NCBI GenBank assembly: GCA_017624855.1
Contig: JAGAMF010000005.1
Span: forward strand, 124,001 to 188,000
Length of the DNA stretch: 64,000 nucleotides
Direction of reading: 5' to 3'
Origin: Lachnospiraceae bacterium
GTDB taxonomy: Bacteria; Bacillota; Clostridia; Lachnospirales; Lachnospiraceae
In this document: piece by piece, positions 43,697 through 52,857 of the stretch
Position numbering within the stretch: the stretch's first letter is position 1
Layout of the letters: each line of letters begins with the position of its first letter
The notes under the pieces: generated by a model
What the model saw: only the letters and a program-made list of their open reading frames with translations
Told to the model about the DNA's origin: nothing
Databases searched by the model: none
Made by a program: the position numbers and the translations under genes

Positions 43697-45202
43697 ATGT
43701 TTGAAGAAAAAAGAGTACAGTATTTTAGCGGAAGAGTATCAGAAGAGGACAGAGCAAGATTAGCTTATATGCCCACCATTTGTGATTTGTTGGAAAAGAT
43801 GAAGAAAGACTACGGCGAGTGTGAAGCGGTAGGTAACGATGAAGTAAAATATACATATAACGAGCTTTACAGTCGTGTGGCAAGAAAGAGAGATTTCCTC
43901 TATAATCTTGGTTTGACAGACGGTGCGAAGGTTGCAGTTATGTCAAGAAACAGTATTGATTCCATGGAATGGTTTCTTGCAATTACTTCAGCAGGTTATG
44001 TAATGATTATGCTTCCCGCTCAGCTGAACGAGCAGGCCCTTGCGGGATGTACCATGAAGTTTGGTATTGAAGCATTGTTTATCTCAGATGAATTCGCTCC
44101 TTTGGCAGCAGGTTTAAACACCAAGGTATTCCCTTTGAATTCCATCTCAGACAACGAAGCTCCCATGGGCAAGAACATTGTAAAAGAAACAATCGCAGCT
44201 ATTTATTTTACAGGCGGAACCACAGGCGCACCTAAGGGTGTTGTAACCAACCACGGAGCATTGATGCGTGGTGCGCAGAACGGATGTTGGAGAGACAACC
44301 GTGTATTCCACCATCGTTACATCGCATTCCTTCCCCTGTCACATATCTATGGTTCCGTAGCAGGATTTTTAACAGGACTTTATACCGGTTCTTACATCTA
44401 TGTAAATCCCGATATGAAGAAATCCGTAGGTATGATTCCTTTTGTAAAACCTACCTGCCTTGTTGTAGTTCCCGGCTTGGCAGAAATTATTTTAGGTCTT
44501 GCAAGTGTTAAGGGCAAAGAGTTCATCGGAAGCGTGGAAGAAATGCTTGTTGGTGCGGCTCCCGTACCTCCCCGTATGATGAAAGCTTTCCAGGATATGG
44601 GAATTAAGATTCTTGCCGGCTACGGTATGACAGAAGGTGCAAACCTTTCCAGTGCAAACTATGATGTAGACAAGAAACCTCATTCCATGGGTATGATTTA
44701 TCCCGATCAGGAATACAAGATTGTTGACGGAGAACTTTGGGTAAAAGGTGACAATGTCATGGTTGGTTACTACAACGATCCCGAAGCAACAGCAGCAGTG
44801 CTTGAAGACGGCTGGTTAAAAACAGGTGACCTCGTAGATGTGGATGAAGAAGGTTTCATCACCATCGTAGGTCGTATTAAAAACTTAATTATTTTATCCA
44901 ACGGTGAAAACATTTCTCCCGAGGAAATCGAAGAAGTATACTACAAAGAAAACTTCGTAAAAGATTGCCTTATCAAGGAAGATACCATGAATGGTGAAGC
45001 GGTTATCGCGATTGAGATTCTTCCTTACGGACCTGAGGTAGAAGGTTTAAGCCCCGAAGAGATTCAGAAGAAGGCAGAAGATGTAGTTGCTAAGGTAAAT
45101 GCAACCATGCCTACCTTCAAGAGAGTAACCAAGGTTATGGTAAGAAGTGAAGATTTTAAGCGTACAGGTGCAATGAAGATTGACCGTAAGGCACATATCT
45201 AG
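43697..45202 (+). CDS. AMP-forming acyl-CoA/acyl-ACP ligase
   Basis: The 501-residue ANL-family enzyme activates a carboxylic acid with ATP and transfers it to a thiol. The P-loop motif FTGGTTGAPKG is at residues 171-181; GYGMTEGANLS, GDLVDVDEEGFITIVGRIKN and the C-terminal catalytic lysine region (FKRTGAMKIDRK) are present. The product is likely loaded on the small ACP encoded directly after it. An AAGGAG site precedes the start at 43697, 54 bases after the acyltransferase. The acid used is unknown. Confidence 0.9.
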   Translation: MFEEKRVQYFSGRVSEEDRARLAYMPTICDLLEKMKKDYGECEAVGNDEVKYTYNELYSRVARKRDFLYNLGLTDGAKVAVMSRNSIDSMEWFLAITSAGYVMIMLPAQLNEQALAGCTMKFGIEALFISDEFAPLAAGLNTKVFPLNSISDNEAPMGKNIVKETIAAIYFTGGTTGAPKGVVTNHGALMRGAQNGCWRDNRVFHHRYIAFLPLSHIYGSVAGFLTGLYTGSYIYVNPDMKKSVGMIPFVKPTCLVVVPGLAEIILGLASVKGKEFIGSVEEMLVGAAPVPPRMMKAFQDMGIKILAGYGMTEGANLSSANYDVDKKPHSMGMIYPDQEYKIVDGELWVKGDNVMVGYYNDPEATAAVLEDGWLKTGDLVDVDEEGFITIVGRIKNLIILSNGENISPEEIEEVYYKENFVKDCLIKEDTMNGEAVIAIEILPYGPEVEGLSPEEIQKKAEDVVAKVNATMPTFKRVTKVMVRSEDFKRTGAMKIDRKAHI

Positions 45203-45210
45203 TAAAATAG

Positions 45211-45242
45211 GCAGGGAATGTTCGAAAAAGGACATTCCCTGC
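45211..45242 (+). other. Perfect hairpin between the ligase and ACP genes
   Basis: GCAGGGAATGT (45211-45221) pairs with ACATTCCCTGC (45232-45242) around a 10-base loop, without a following T run. It lies between two cotranscribed genes and could protect the downstream ACP message or act as an attenuator. Confidence 0.6.
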
Positions 45243-45280
45243 ATACAGTTAAAATAAAAGATAAAAAGAGGACAAAAGAA

Positions 45281-45508
45281 ATGATTTTTGATAAGTTAAT
45301 TGCAATTTTACAGAGAGTAAAACCCAATGTGGATGTATCCGGTGTAACCATGGATACCCGTTTGATTACCGATCTTGGAATCGATTCTCTTTCCATGATG
45401 CTTCTTGCAATTTCCGTGGAAGATGAATTTGACATGGAGTTCGGCGACGATACCAATTTCAATACCGTAAAAGAACTTTGCGATTACATTGAAGCAAATA
45501 CAAAATAA
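45281..45508 (+). CDS. Acyl carrier protein, dedicated to the ligase cluster
   Basis: The 75-residue acidic helical protein carries the phosphopantetheine serine S36 in LGIDSLSMM. A frame opens further upstream, but ATG 45281 with AGAGGA before it gives a normal ACP length. It is not in a fatty-acid synthesis operon; its place after an AMP-forming ligase and a PlsC-like gene suggests that it carries a specially activated acyl group. Confidence 0.92.
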   Translation: MIFDKLIAILQRVKPNVDVSGVTMDTRLITDLGIDSLSMMLLAISVEDEFDMEFGDDTNFNTVKELCDYIEANTK

Positions 45509-45639
45509 GTTCAACGAAACCGAAAGAACCATATTTTTACGCTTACAATTTACAGTCGAAAAAGTGTAAAAAATATGTTATAATGGCGACAAACTGAATG
45601 GGGGGCTTGCGATAAGCTCCCTTTCTGTGTGAGGTGCTT

Positions 45640-46497
45640 ATGATAAAAAACGGATTGATTCTGGAAGGCGGCGGTATGCGCGGAATGTTTACGGCCGGCG
45701 TGCTGGATTGCTTTATGGAAGAAGGCGTGGAGTTTCACTATGTAATCGGCAGTTCGTCCGGTGTGTGCAATGCCTTGAACTATGTATCCAAGCAGCCGGG
45801 ACGCTCCAGAGATATGATGCTTTTACCTAAGAAAGAAAGCTATGCCGGTGTAAAAGAATTTATTTTACACGGTTCTTTTTTGAACCTTAAAAAATTATTT
45901 CGCGTACTGCCTTATCAGGAGAAAACGCGATTTGACTTTGCTACATATTTTTCAAGTCCTATTGAAAACGAGTTTGTAGTATCCAACTGTTATACCGGTA
46001 AACCCGAGTACTTGAAGGAGGCGAAGGATGAAGACCGCCTTGCCACCATCGCAACGGCATCCTGTGCCCTTCCGTTGGTGGGAAAACCGGTGAAAACCGA
46101 AGGAACCTGCTACATGGACGGAAGCATGACAGACCCGATTCCGGTTGAGCATACCCTGAATAAAGGGTGCGATAGGATTGTGTTGATATCCACCAAAGGT
46201 GAAGGTATGGATCCCAGTGATTTAAGCAAATACAACTGGGCAATGCGGATTCTCTACGGAAAGAAATTTGTTCCGTTTTTGAAGGCGATGAAGTCCCGTT
46301 TGGACTTGTATTACAAGCAGTGGGATATGATTTATGACCTCCAAAAAGAAGGAAAACTGTATCTGATTCAGCCTCAGGGAGATATTGCCATCAGTCATTT
46401 GGAAACGAATCCCGAGAAATTAAAAGCCATGTATGACAGCGGTTATGCCTATGGTAAATCCATCTGCGAGGAAGTAAAAACATTCCTTGCAAATTAG
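45640..46497 (+). CDS. Patatin-like phospholipase
   Basis: The 285-residue protein has the oxyanion motif GGGMRG (10-15), the nucleophile elbow GSSSG with S39 and the DGS dyad aspartate in MDGSMTD. Patatins cleave acyl chains from membrane lipids. A GAGG site lies just before ATG 45640; the frame opens 6 bases earlier at a GTG. It lies after the ACP gene with a separate TATAAT box near 45579 and a small hairpin (GGGGGCTT/AAGCTCCC, 45601-45620). The location suggests it supplies or recycles acyl chains for the neighbouring ligase and acyltransferase. Confidence 0.88.
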   Translation: MIKNGLILEGGGMRGMFTAGVLDCFMEEGVEFHYVIGSSSGVCNALNYVSKQPGRSRDMMLLPKKESYAGVKEFILHGSFLNLKKLFRVLPYQEKTRFDFATYFSSPIENEFVVSNCYTGKPEYLKEAKDEDRLATIATASCALPLVGKPVKTEGTCYMDGSMTDPIPVEHTLNKGCDRIVLISTKGEGMDPSDLSKYNWAMRILYGKKFVPFLKAMKSRLDLYYKQWDMIYDLQKEGKLYLIQPQGDIAISHLETNPEKLKAMYDSGYAYGKSICEEVKTFLAN

Positions 46498-46596
46498 ATA
46501 TAAATGATAAAAATAATTTTTTTTATTTTGTTTTATGAATGTCTCATGACAGAGGCATCATAGAATAAAAGAAGTACAAGCAGAAAGAGGATTGGC

Positions 46597-49545
46597 ATGG
46601 AAAGTAAAAAGCTTTTAAACGTTGGTGTGGACATCGGTTCCACCACTGCCAAAATCGTAATTACGGAAGGCGACAAAGTTTTATATCGTAAATATGAGAG
46701 ACATTATTCTCAGGTGCGTTCCAAAACTTTGGAGCTTTTAAAAGAATGTAAAGAATATCTGGACGGTGCGGAAATTAAAATTGCCATTTCCGGTTCTGCC
46801 GGACTTGGTATGGCGGAAGCGGCAGGCTTAACCTTCGTGCAGGAGGTTTATGCCACCTATGCCCTTGTTCAGTTAAAAGAGCCGGATACGGATGTAGTCA
46901 TCGAATTGGGTGGCGAAGACGCCAAGATTATTTTCTTAAAAGGTGGCGTGGATGAGCGTATGAACGGAACCTGTGCCGGCGGTACAGGTGCTTTTATCGA
47001 CCAGATGGCAACCCTTTTGGATGTGACACCCGACGAACTGGACGAGATGAGCTTAAAGTGCCAAAAGGAATACCCCATTGCATCCCGTTGCGGTGTGTTT
47101 GCCAAGACGGATATTCAGCCTTTAATCAACCAGGGCGTATCCAAGAACGATATTGCGGCAAGTATCTATTCCGCAGTGGTAAATCAGACCATTACCGGTC
47201 TTGCCCAGGGGCGTAAAATTGAAGGTAAGGTAATGTTCCTCGGAGGACCTTTATACTACAATCAGGGCCTTCGTAAAAGCTTTAAAACTACATTGAAGTT
47301 ATCGGATGAGAATGCAATCTTCCCCGAATATGCGTTATACTCTGTTTCTATGGGAGCAGCACTTTTTGCATCCGGTACGGAAAAAGTTTTATCCTATGAA
47401 GAGCTGATTTCAGCCATTGAAGCTACTTTGTCCGAACAGCGTCAGGTAGTGTGTATGCCCGCTCTTTTTGATAACGAAGAGGAATTAAAAGAGTTCCATG
47501 AGCGTCATGCAAAAGAAACAGTATCTTACAGAGATGTAAATACGTATACAGGCAAAGCATACTTGGGAATCGATTGCGGTTCCACCACAACCAAGCTTGC
47601 ATTGGTAAGTGAAGATAAGGAACTTTTATGGTCTTATTATAATTCCAACAAGGGTAATCCCGTGGATGTTGTAAAAGAGCAGTTGGAAGTAATTTCGGAA
47701 TTGTGCGGCGACCGCATTCAGATTGCGGGAAGCGCGGTAACCGGCTACGGCGAGCAGTTGATTCGCAATGCGTTCCACATTGATAAGGGTATCGTGGAAA
47801 CCATGGCTCATTTTATGGCAGCGAAGCATTTTTGCGATGAAGTGGATTTTATCTTGGACATCGGCGGACAGGATATTAAGTGTATCAAAATCAAAAATGA
47901 TGCGGTGGACAGCATTATGCTTAACGAGGCTTGCTCTTCCGGTTGCGGTTCTTTTATCGAAACCTTTGCCAAGTCTTTGGGCTATCAGACACCGGAATTT
48001 GCAAAGCTGGGTCTTCAGGGAAATGCGCCGGTAGACTTGGGCTCCAGATGTACCGTTTTTATGAATTCCTCTATTAAGCAGGCTCAGAAAGACGGTGTAA
48101 GTATAGAGAATATTTCGGCGGGAATCTCCGTCAGCGTTATAAAAAATGCCATTTACAAGGTAATCCGCGCCAACTCTCCCAGAGAATTGGGAGACCACAT
48201 TGTGGTACAGGGCGGAACTTTCTTAAACGATGCAGTATTGCGTGCCTTTGAAAAAGAAATCGGCCACGCGGTCATCAGACCTGCCATTGCGGGAATTATG
48301 GGTGCCTACGGTGCGGCATTGTATGCAAAGCAGAGCAATATTGAGAAATCCACCACCATGTTGGGGGATGCGTTGAAGGCATTCACCCATACCTCCAAGG
48401 CGGTGCAGTGTCAGGGTTGTACCAATCATTGCTCCCTGACCATCAATACTTTCTCCGACGGCGGCAAGTACATCTCCGGTAACCGTTGTGAGAAGATGGG
48501 CAACAACAGCAAGAACATTACCCATGACATGAACATGTATGAATTTAAGCGTAACCGCTTGGCCAATATGAAGGAATATCCGGACAGAAAGTACACCATC
48601 GGACTTCCTTTGCAGCTTGGTATGTACGATTTGGCGCCTTTCTGGTACGGTATTTTTACGGAGCTGGGCTTCAATGTAAAATTCTCCGGTTTCTCCAGCA
48701 GGGAAGTTTATTTAAAGGGCCAGAACAGTATCCCTTCCGATACGGTATGTTACCCTGCCAAATTGATGCACGGCCACATTCATTTGCTCATTGAGGCCAA
48801 GGTGGATGCGATTTTCTCCCCGTGCCTTACTTACAACGTAAAAGAAGAAGGCGGCGACAATCACTACAACTGTGCGGTTGTGGCATATTATCCCGAATTG
48901 TTAAAGGACAATATGGATGAATTAAAAGAAATTAAGTTCATACAGCCCTTTTTACATATCAAAGAAGAAAAAGAACTTGTCCGTGAATTAAAAATGTACA
49001 TTCCGGAAGAGTTCGGCAAATTTGATAAAAAGACCTTGCGTAAGGCGGTTCGTGCCGGTTGGGATTTATATTACAAGTTCCAAGAGGAGAATCGTGCAGA
49101 GGCAGACCGCATTATTGAAAAAGCAAGAGCGGAAGGCAAGAAAATCATGGTTCTTGCCGGTCGTCCTTATCATATCGATCCGGAAATCGGCCACGGTATT
49201 GATTTGCTGGCAGAGACATTGGGTTTTGCGGTAGTATCGGAAGACGGTATCAGCCATCGAACCACCATGCCCAGAGTTGCGGTACTGAATCAGTGGACCT
49301 TCCATTCCAGAATGTATGCGGCGGCGAAATATGTAACCTCCCAGCCTGACATGGAACTGGTACAGTTGGTATCTTTCGGTTGCGGTATTGATGCCATTAC
49401 CACGGATGAAATCCGAAGCATTTTAGAGCGTAAAAACAAAATCTATACCCAGATTAAAATCGATGAGATTAACAATTTAAGTGCCGTAAACATTCGTTTA
49501 CGAAGCTTAATGGGTGCTTTGGAAATGCGTGAAAACAAGAAATAG
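46597..49545 (+). CDS. 2-hydroxyacyl-CoA dehydratase activator-type ATPase (BcrA/D, BadF/G family), tandem
   Basis: The 982-residue protein contains two actin-fold BcrAD/BadFG domains. The first begins GVDIGSTTAKI and includes CAGGTGAFIDQM; the second begins GIDCGSTTTKLAL and includes CSSGCGSFIETFAKSLG, whose Cys residues ligate a shared [4Fe-4S] cluster in these activases. A C-terminal DUF2229-like region follows from about residue 630. These ATP-driven reductases inject electrons into 2-hydroxyacyl-CoA dehydratases or related enzymes. The next gene carries the dehydratase-like part, often fused to such proteins. No substrate can be named. Confidence 0.87.
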   Translation: MESKKLLNVGVDIGSTTAKIVITEGDKVLYRKYERHYSQVRSKTLELLKECKEYLDGAEIKIAISGSAGLGMAEAAGLTFVQEVYATYALVQLKEPDTDVVIELGGEDAKIIFLKGGVDERMNGTCAGGTGAFIDQMATLLDVTPDELDEMSLKCQKEYPIASRCGVFAKTDIQPLINQGVSKNDIAASIYSAVVNQTITGLAQGRKIEGKVMFLGGPLYYNQGLRKSFKTTLKLSDENAIFPEYALYSVSMGAALFASGTEKVLSYEELISAIEATLSEQRQVVCMPALFDNEEELKEFHERHAKETVSYRDVNTYTGKAYLGIDCGSTTTKLALVSEDKELLWSYYNSNKGNPVDVVKEQLEVISELCGDRIQIAGSAVTGYGEQLIRNAFHIDKGIVETMAHFMAAKHFCDEVDFILDIGGQDIKCIKIKNDAVDSIMLNEACSSGCGSFIETFAKSLGYQTPEFAKLGLQGNAPVDLGSRCTVFMNSSIKQAQKDGVSIENISAGISVSVIKNAIYKVIRANSPRELGDHIVVQGGTFLNDAVLRAFEKEIGHAVIRPAIAGIMGAYGAALYAKQSNIEKSTTMLGDALKAFTHTSKAVQCQGCTNHCSLTINTFSDGGKYISGNRCEKMGNNSKNITHDMNMYEFKRNRLANMKEYPDRKYTIGLPLQLGMYDLAPFWYGIFTELGFNVKFSGFSSREVYLKGQNSIPSDTVCYPAKLMHGHIHLLIEAKVDAIFSPCLTYNVKEEGGDNHYNCAVVAYYPELLKDNMDELKEIKFIQPFLHIKEEKELVRELKMYIPEEFGKFDKKTLRKAVRAGWDLYYKFQEENRAEADRIIEKARAEGKKIMVLAGRPYHIDPEIGHGIDLLAETLGFAVVSEDGISHRTTMPRVAVLNQWTFHSRMYAAAKYVTSQPDMELVQLVSFGCGIDAITTDEIRSILERKNKIYTQIKIDEINNLSAVNIRLRSLMGALEMRENKK

Positions 49546-49604
49546 TCTGATGGGATTTTTATGAGTCCTCATAAAATTGTGAAATCAGCACGGAGATAAA
49601 CAAA

Positions 49605-50921
49605 ATGGAAACAAACAATAATACAACAAACAACATAGAGCCCGGCATATCTGTCTGGACGGAGGAAGATGATAAAATCACCCGTGTGGAATTTACGGCA
49701 GAGATGAAGAAGGATTATAAAATTCTTCTTCCCACCATGTTGCCCCGTCATTTAAAAATGATTGCCTCACTTCTTAAAGTGTACGGTTATGATGCGGAGA
49801 TGCTGGAAAATACCGGTCAGAATGTCATTGATACCGGTTTAATGTATGTACATAACGATACCTGTTACCCTGCAACCTTGGTGGTCGGTCAGTTTGTGGA
49901 TGCTTTAAACAGCGGTAAATATGACCTGAATAAAACTGCATTGCTTTTTACCCAGACCGGCGGCGGATGTCGTGCATCCAACTACATTTCGCTTATGCGT
50001 AAAGCTTTAAAGAAGGCAGGTTACGGCCATATTCCTGTAATTTCCTTAAACTTCGTAGGTTTGGAGAAAAACTCCGGTTTTAAATTAACCATTCCCATGA
50101 TTATCCGTATGCTCTATGCCATTGTGTACGGCGATGTAATTATGTGCGTCTGCAATCAGGCAAAGGCATATGAAGTCAATAAGGGCGACAGTGAGAAACT
50201 GGCGGATGAGTGGACTGCAAAACTGGTTGAACAGTTGGCGCAGAAGCACATTACCTACGGCAAAGTAAAAAAGACCATACGCCAAATGGTAAGAGAATTT
50301 GAAGCAATTCCCAAAACCGGTGAAAAGAAAGAGAAGGTGGGTATTGTAGGCGAAATCTATGTTAAATTCTCGCCCTTGGCAAACCGTTACCTGGAAGATT
50401 ATCTTTTATCGGAAGGTGCAGAACCTACCATGGCAGGTTTGGTGGATTTTGCCATGTTTTATGTATATGGTCGAATGGAAGAGTACAAGATGTATCGCAT
50501 CCACAAGAAATCGGTACATGCCTTCCGTATTGCCTATAAGCTTATGGAAGTACTCCAGAACGATATTATAAAAATCATAAAAGAGGAGAGCAGTTTTGAC
50601 CCTCCCACAGAGTTTAAGAAAACCGTGGAACTTGCAAGAGATTATATTCATCTTGGCGTAAAAATGGGAGAAGGCTGGCTTTTGGTTGCGGAAATGGTTG
50701 AGCATATTCATCGCGGCACCAAGAGCATTGTATGTACCCAGCCTTTCGGTTGCCTTCCCAATCATATCGTAGGAAAAGGCGTTACCAAGCTGATTAAGGA
50801 ACGCAATCCCGATGTAAATATCGTTGCCATCGATTACGATGCAAGCGCCAGTGAAATCAATCAGCAGAACCGTTTAAAACTGCTGCTTGCCAATGCTGAG
50901 AACAGCAAATTTAAAATATAA
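49605..50921 (+). CDS. 2-hydroxyacyl-CoA dehydratase-like protein (partner of the activator)
   Basis: The 438-residue protein matches the HgdB-like component: cysteines appear in NDTCYPATLV, GGGCRASNY and VCNQ and could hold a 4Fe-4S cluster. The gene lies 59 bases after the activator; in other species both parts form a single polypeptide of about 1400 residues. It probably receives electrons from the upstream ATPase. The reaction it performs is not known; these orphan pairs are common in gut Firmicutes. It ends before a strong terminator. Confidence 0.82.
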   Translation: METNNNTTNNIEPGISVWTEEDDKITRVEFTAEMKKDYKILLPTMLPRHLKMIASLLKVYGYDAEMLENTGQNVIDTGLMYVHNDTCYPATLVVGQFVDALNSGKYDLNKTALLFTQTGGGCRASNYISLMRKALKKAGYGHIPVISLNFVGLEKNSGFKLTIPMIIRMLYAIVYGDVIMCVCNQAKAYEVNKGDSEKLADEWTAKLVEQLAQKHITYGKVKKTIRQMVREFEAIPKTGEKKEKVGIVGEIYVKFSPLANRYLEDYLLSEGAEPTMAGLVDFAMFYVYGRMEEYKMYRIHKKSVHAFRIAYKLMEVLQNDIIKIIKEESSFDPPTEFKKTVELARDYIHLGVKMGEGWLLVAEMVEHIHRGTKSIVCTQPFGCLPNHIVGKGVTKLIKERNPDVNIVAIDYDASASEINQQNRLKLLLANAENSKFKI

Positions 50922-50969
50922 GCCGCTCGATTTGCAGGTGTTAACCGCTATCTTTTTCGAGTTTATATG

Positions 50970-51009
50970 CCCTTTTATCCGGTTAAAAAATTGGATAAAA
51001 GGGTTTTTT
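50970..51009 (+). terminator. Intrinsic terminator after the dehydratase pair
   Basis: CCCTTTTATCC (50970-50980) pairs with GGATAAAAGGG (50993-51003), followed by six T. Confidence 0.92.
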
Positions 51010-51132
51010 GTCGACAAATTTCGCTTACGAAAAAAATTTTTATTTGTTAAAATATAAAAGGAGAGCATTGGCTCATATAACCAAAAATGAATTATTTCAG
51101 AACGAAAGAAGACAAAAAGAAAGGAGAAGCTT

Positions 51133-51648
51133 ATGTTTGAAGTTGGAGATTTTGTGGTTTATGGCAGCGATGGTGTTTATCAGGTAGATCAGGTGGGACC
51201 CTTGGACATAAGCGGCATCCCGGCTGATAAAATCTATTACACATTGGTGTCGCCTTATATGAAAGGCAGTAAAATTTTCTCGGCAGTCGATAACCGGAAA
51301 GTGGTTATGCGTGCAGTGATGAAAAAGGACGAAGCTTTGGAATTAATCGATTCCATAAAAGATATCGAATTACTGGAAATAAACGATGATAAGAAGCGCA
51401 ACGAAGTGTTTAAAGAGGCGTTGAAAACCTACGATTGCAAGGATTTGGTAAGAATCATCAAGACCCTTTATGTAAGACAGGAGCAGAAGCTTGCGGAGGG
51501 TAAGAAAAATACTGCCGGAGATGAGAAGTATTTCCACATGGCAGAAGAACGGCTTTACGGAGAGCTGGCGATTTCTTTGGATATGGAAAAAGCTGCCGTG
51601 AAGGAATATGTGGAAAACAGAGTGGCCAAGCTTGTAAGTGAGGCGTAA
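51133..51648 (+). CDS. CarD/TRCF-domain transcriptional regulator
   Basis: The 171-residue protein starts MFEVGDFVVYGSDGVYQVDQ, the Tudor-like RNA-polymerase interaction domain of CarD and TRCF, followed by a helical C-terminal half with DLVRIIKTLYVRQEQKLAEG. CarD proteins bind the RNAP beta subunit and stabilise the open promoter complex. Length matches other Firmicutes CarD-like proteins. GAAAGGAG precedes ATG 51133, and the gene is a single unit ending at a terminator. Confidence 0.9.
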   Translation: MFEVGDFVVYGSDGVYQVDQVGPLDISGIPADKIYYTLVSPYMKGSKIFSAVDNRKVVMRAVMKKDEALELIDSIKDIELLEINDDKKRNEVFKEALKTYDCKDLVRIIKTLYVRQEQKLAEGKKNTAGDEKYFHMAEERLYGELAISLDMEKAAVKEYVENRVAKLVSEA

Positions 51649-51663
51649 TCTATAAAAATGAAA

Positions 51664-51708
51664 AACCGCTTAATATACTCTTTGGGAGAATGTTAAGCGG
51701 TTAATTTT
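51664..51708 (+). terminator. Intrinsic terminator, shared by convergent genes
   Basis: AACCGCTTAA (51664-51673) pairs with TTAAGCGGTT (51693-51702) around a 19-base loop, then ATTTTTG. The A-rich left flank lets it also serve the minus-strand gene ending at 51724. Confidence 0.82.
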
Positions 51709-51723
51709 TGCTTTATAGGAATT

Positions 51724-52767
51724 TTATAAAACTTCTTCTATGAAAATGGTACGTTCTTTACCCAAATCGATGATTTTACTTTCTGTAATGGGTCTGTTGA
51801 AACGATTGTAATGTACTTTAACAATGGGGCGCCCGCCTTCATTTTTACGAATGTTTGCAACGATGCCTACTTCGCCTGTGGAAAGTCTTACCAAAGCACC
51901 CAGAGGGTAAACGGGAATTGTGGAGGTGAAGCATTTTACCACTTCGTAATCAAAGTAAATTCCACTGCCGCCGTAGATTTCCTCAATGGCAACATAGGGC
52001 TTGTTGTTCTGATAAATTACATGGGATGCATAGTGTGAACAAACAGCAACAATGCGTGCAAGCAAGGGGATGTCTTCGCCTGCCAGTTTCCGAGGATATC
52101 CGCTGCCGTCCCAGCGCTCATGGTGGCAACGAATACATTCTGCCGCATCCCTGTCTATGCTTTGCTCCACTGTAAAATGGTAGCCATAGGTGGTATGTTC
52201 CATATAAAGAGCCAACTGTTGTCCATCGTAATCTTTTTGGGCAATCAAGGTAGGCATTTCGCATAGACCGATATCGCTAAGTAAAGCTCCCGTCATACAT
52301 TTTAAAGTAGCATCAAGACTTAATCCCATGCGGGCAGCCACAAGTCCTGACAAAACACTGGTCATAATGCTGTAAGGATACAGTTTTTCGTTATCGGTTA
52401 TTTTAAGTTGTAAAAGAAAAGACAGTAAATGCTCGTTTGTTGACAATTTCACTGCAAGCTTCTCGTTCTTGCGGGCCAAATCGCATATTTCATCGCTTAA
52501 ATTGGCTTCGGGCTGATTCGGGCACAAAGCTCTGGAATAATGTAAAAAGTCTGCCACAAAAGCTTCGGCAATTTTATCGGTAGGTGATATGTAGACCGTA
52601 TTTCGGTCTGCAATAGACACGGACATGATTTGCAGTTCGCGCATGCGGGCAATATTTTTAAGGCTTACAGCAACCCCTGCTTTAAGCAAATATTTGTCCG
52701 TACCGGGCATCATAACCGGTTTTTCCAGAATCATTCCGGGTTTTACTTGTGTAATCGGTAAAAGCAT
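51724..52767 (-). CDS. HD-GYP-domain protein with degenerate metal site
   Basis: The 347-residue protein has a C-terminal HD-GYP domain, recognisable by CHHERWDGSGYPRKLAG (residues 214-230), usually a cyclic-di-GMP phosphodiesterase. However the signature HD motif is changed: GALLSDIGLCEMP has S164 where His is expected, and the first helix histidine seems replaced in YPYSIMTS. The metal centre is therefore probably incomplete, and the protein may be a sensor or regulator rather than an enzyme. The N-terminal about 100 residues resemble the usual regulatory part (VKPGMILEKPVMMPG). Confidence 0.85.
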   Translation of the reverse strand: MLLPITQVKPGMILEKPVMMPGTDKYLLKAGVAVSLKNIARMRELQIMSVSIADRNTVYISPTDKIAEAFVADFLHYSRALCPNQPEANLSDEICDLARKNEKLAVKLSTNEHLLSFLLQLKITDNEKLYPYSIMTSVLSGLVAARMGLSLDATLKCMTGALLSDIGLCEMPTLIAQKDYDGQQLALYMEHTTYGYHFTVEQSIDRDAAECIRCHHERWDGSGYPRKLAGEDIPLLARIVAVCSHYASHVIYQNNKPYVAIEEIYGGSGIYFDYEVVKCFTSTIPVYPLGALVRLSTGEVGIVANIRKNEGGRPIVKVHYNRFNRPITESKIIDLGKERTIFIEEVL

Positions 52768-52857
52768 AAAAACCCCCTCTGTAAATTTGTATTCCCCACT
52801 ATTAAGAGTATAAGATTTGGTAAAGAAATTTGCAACTATTCTTGTAAAAAATGTAAA

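Noticed and set aside
47626-48198. 190-residue minus-strand frame
   Set aside because: Antisense to the conserved second domain of the dehydratase activator.
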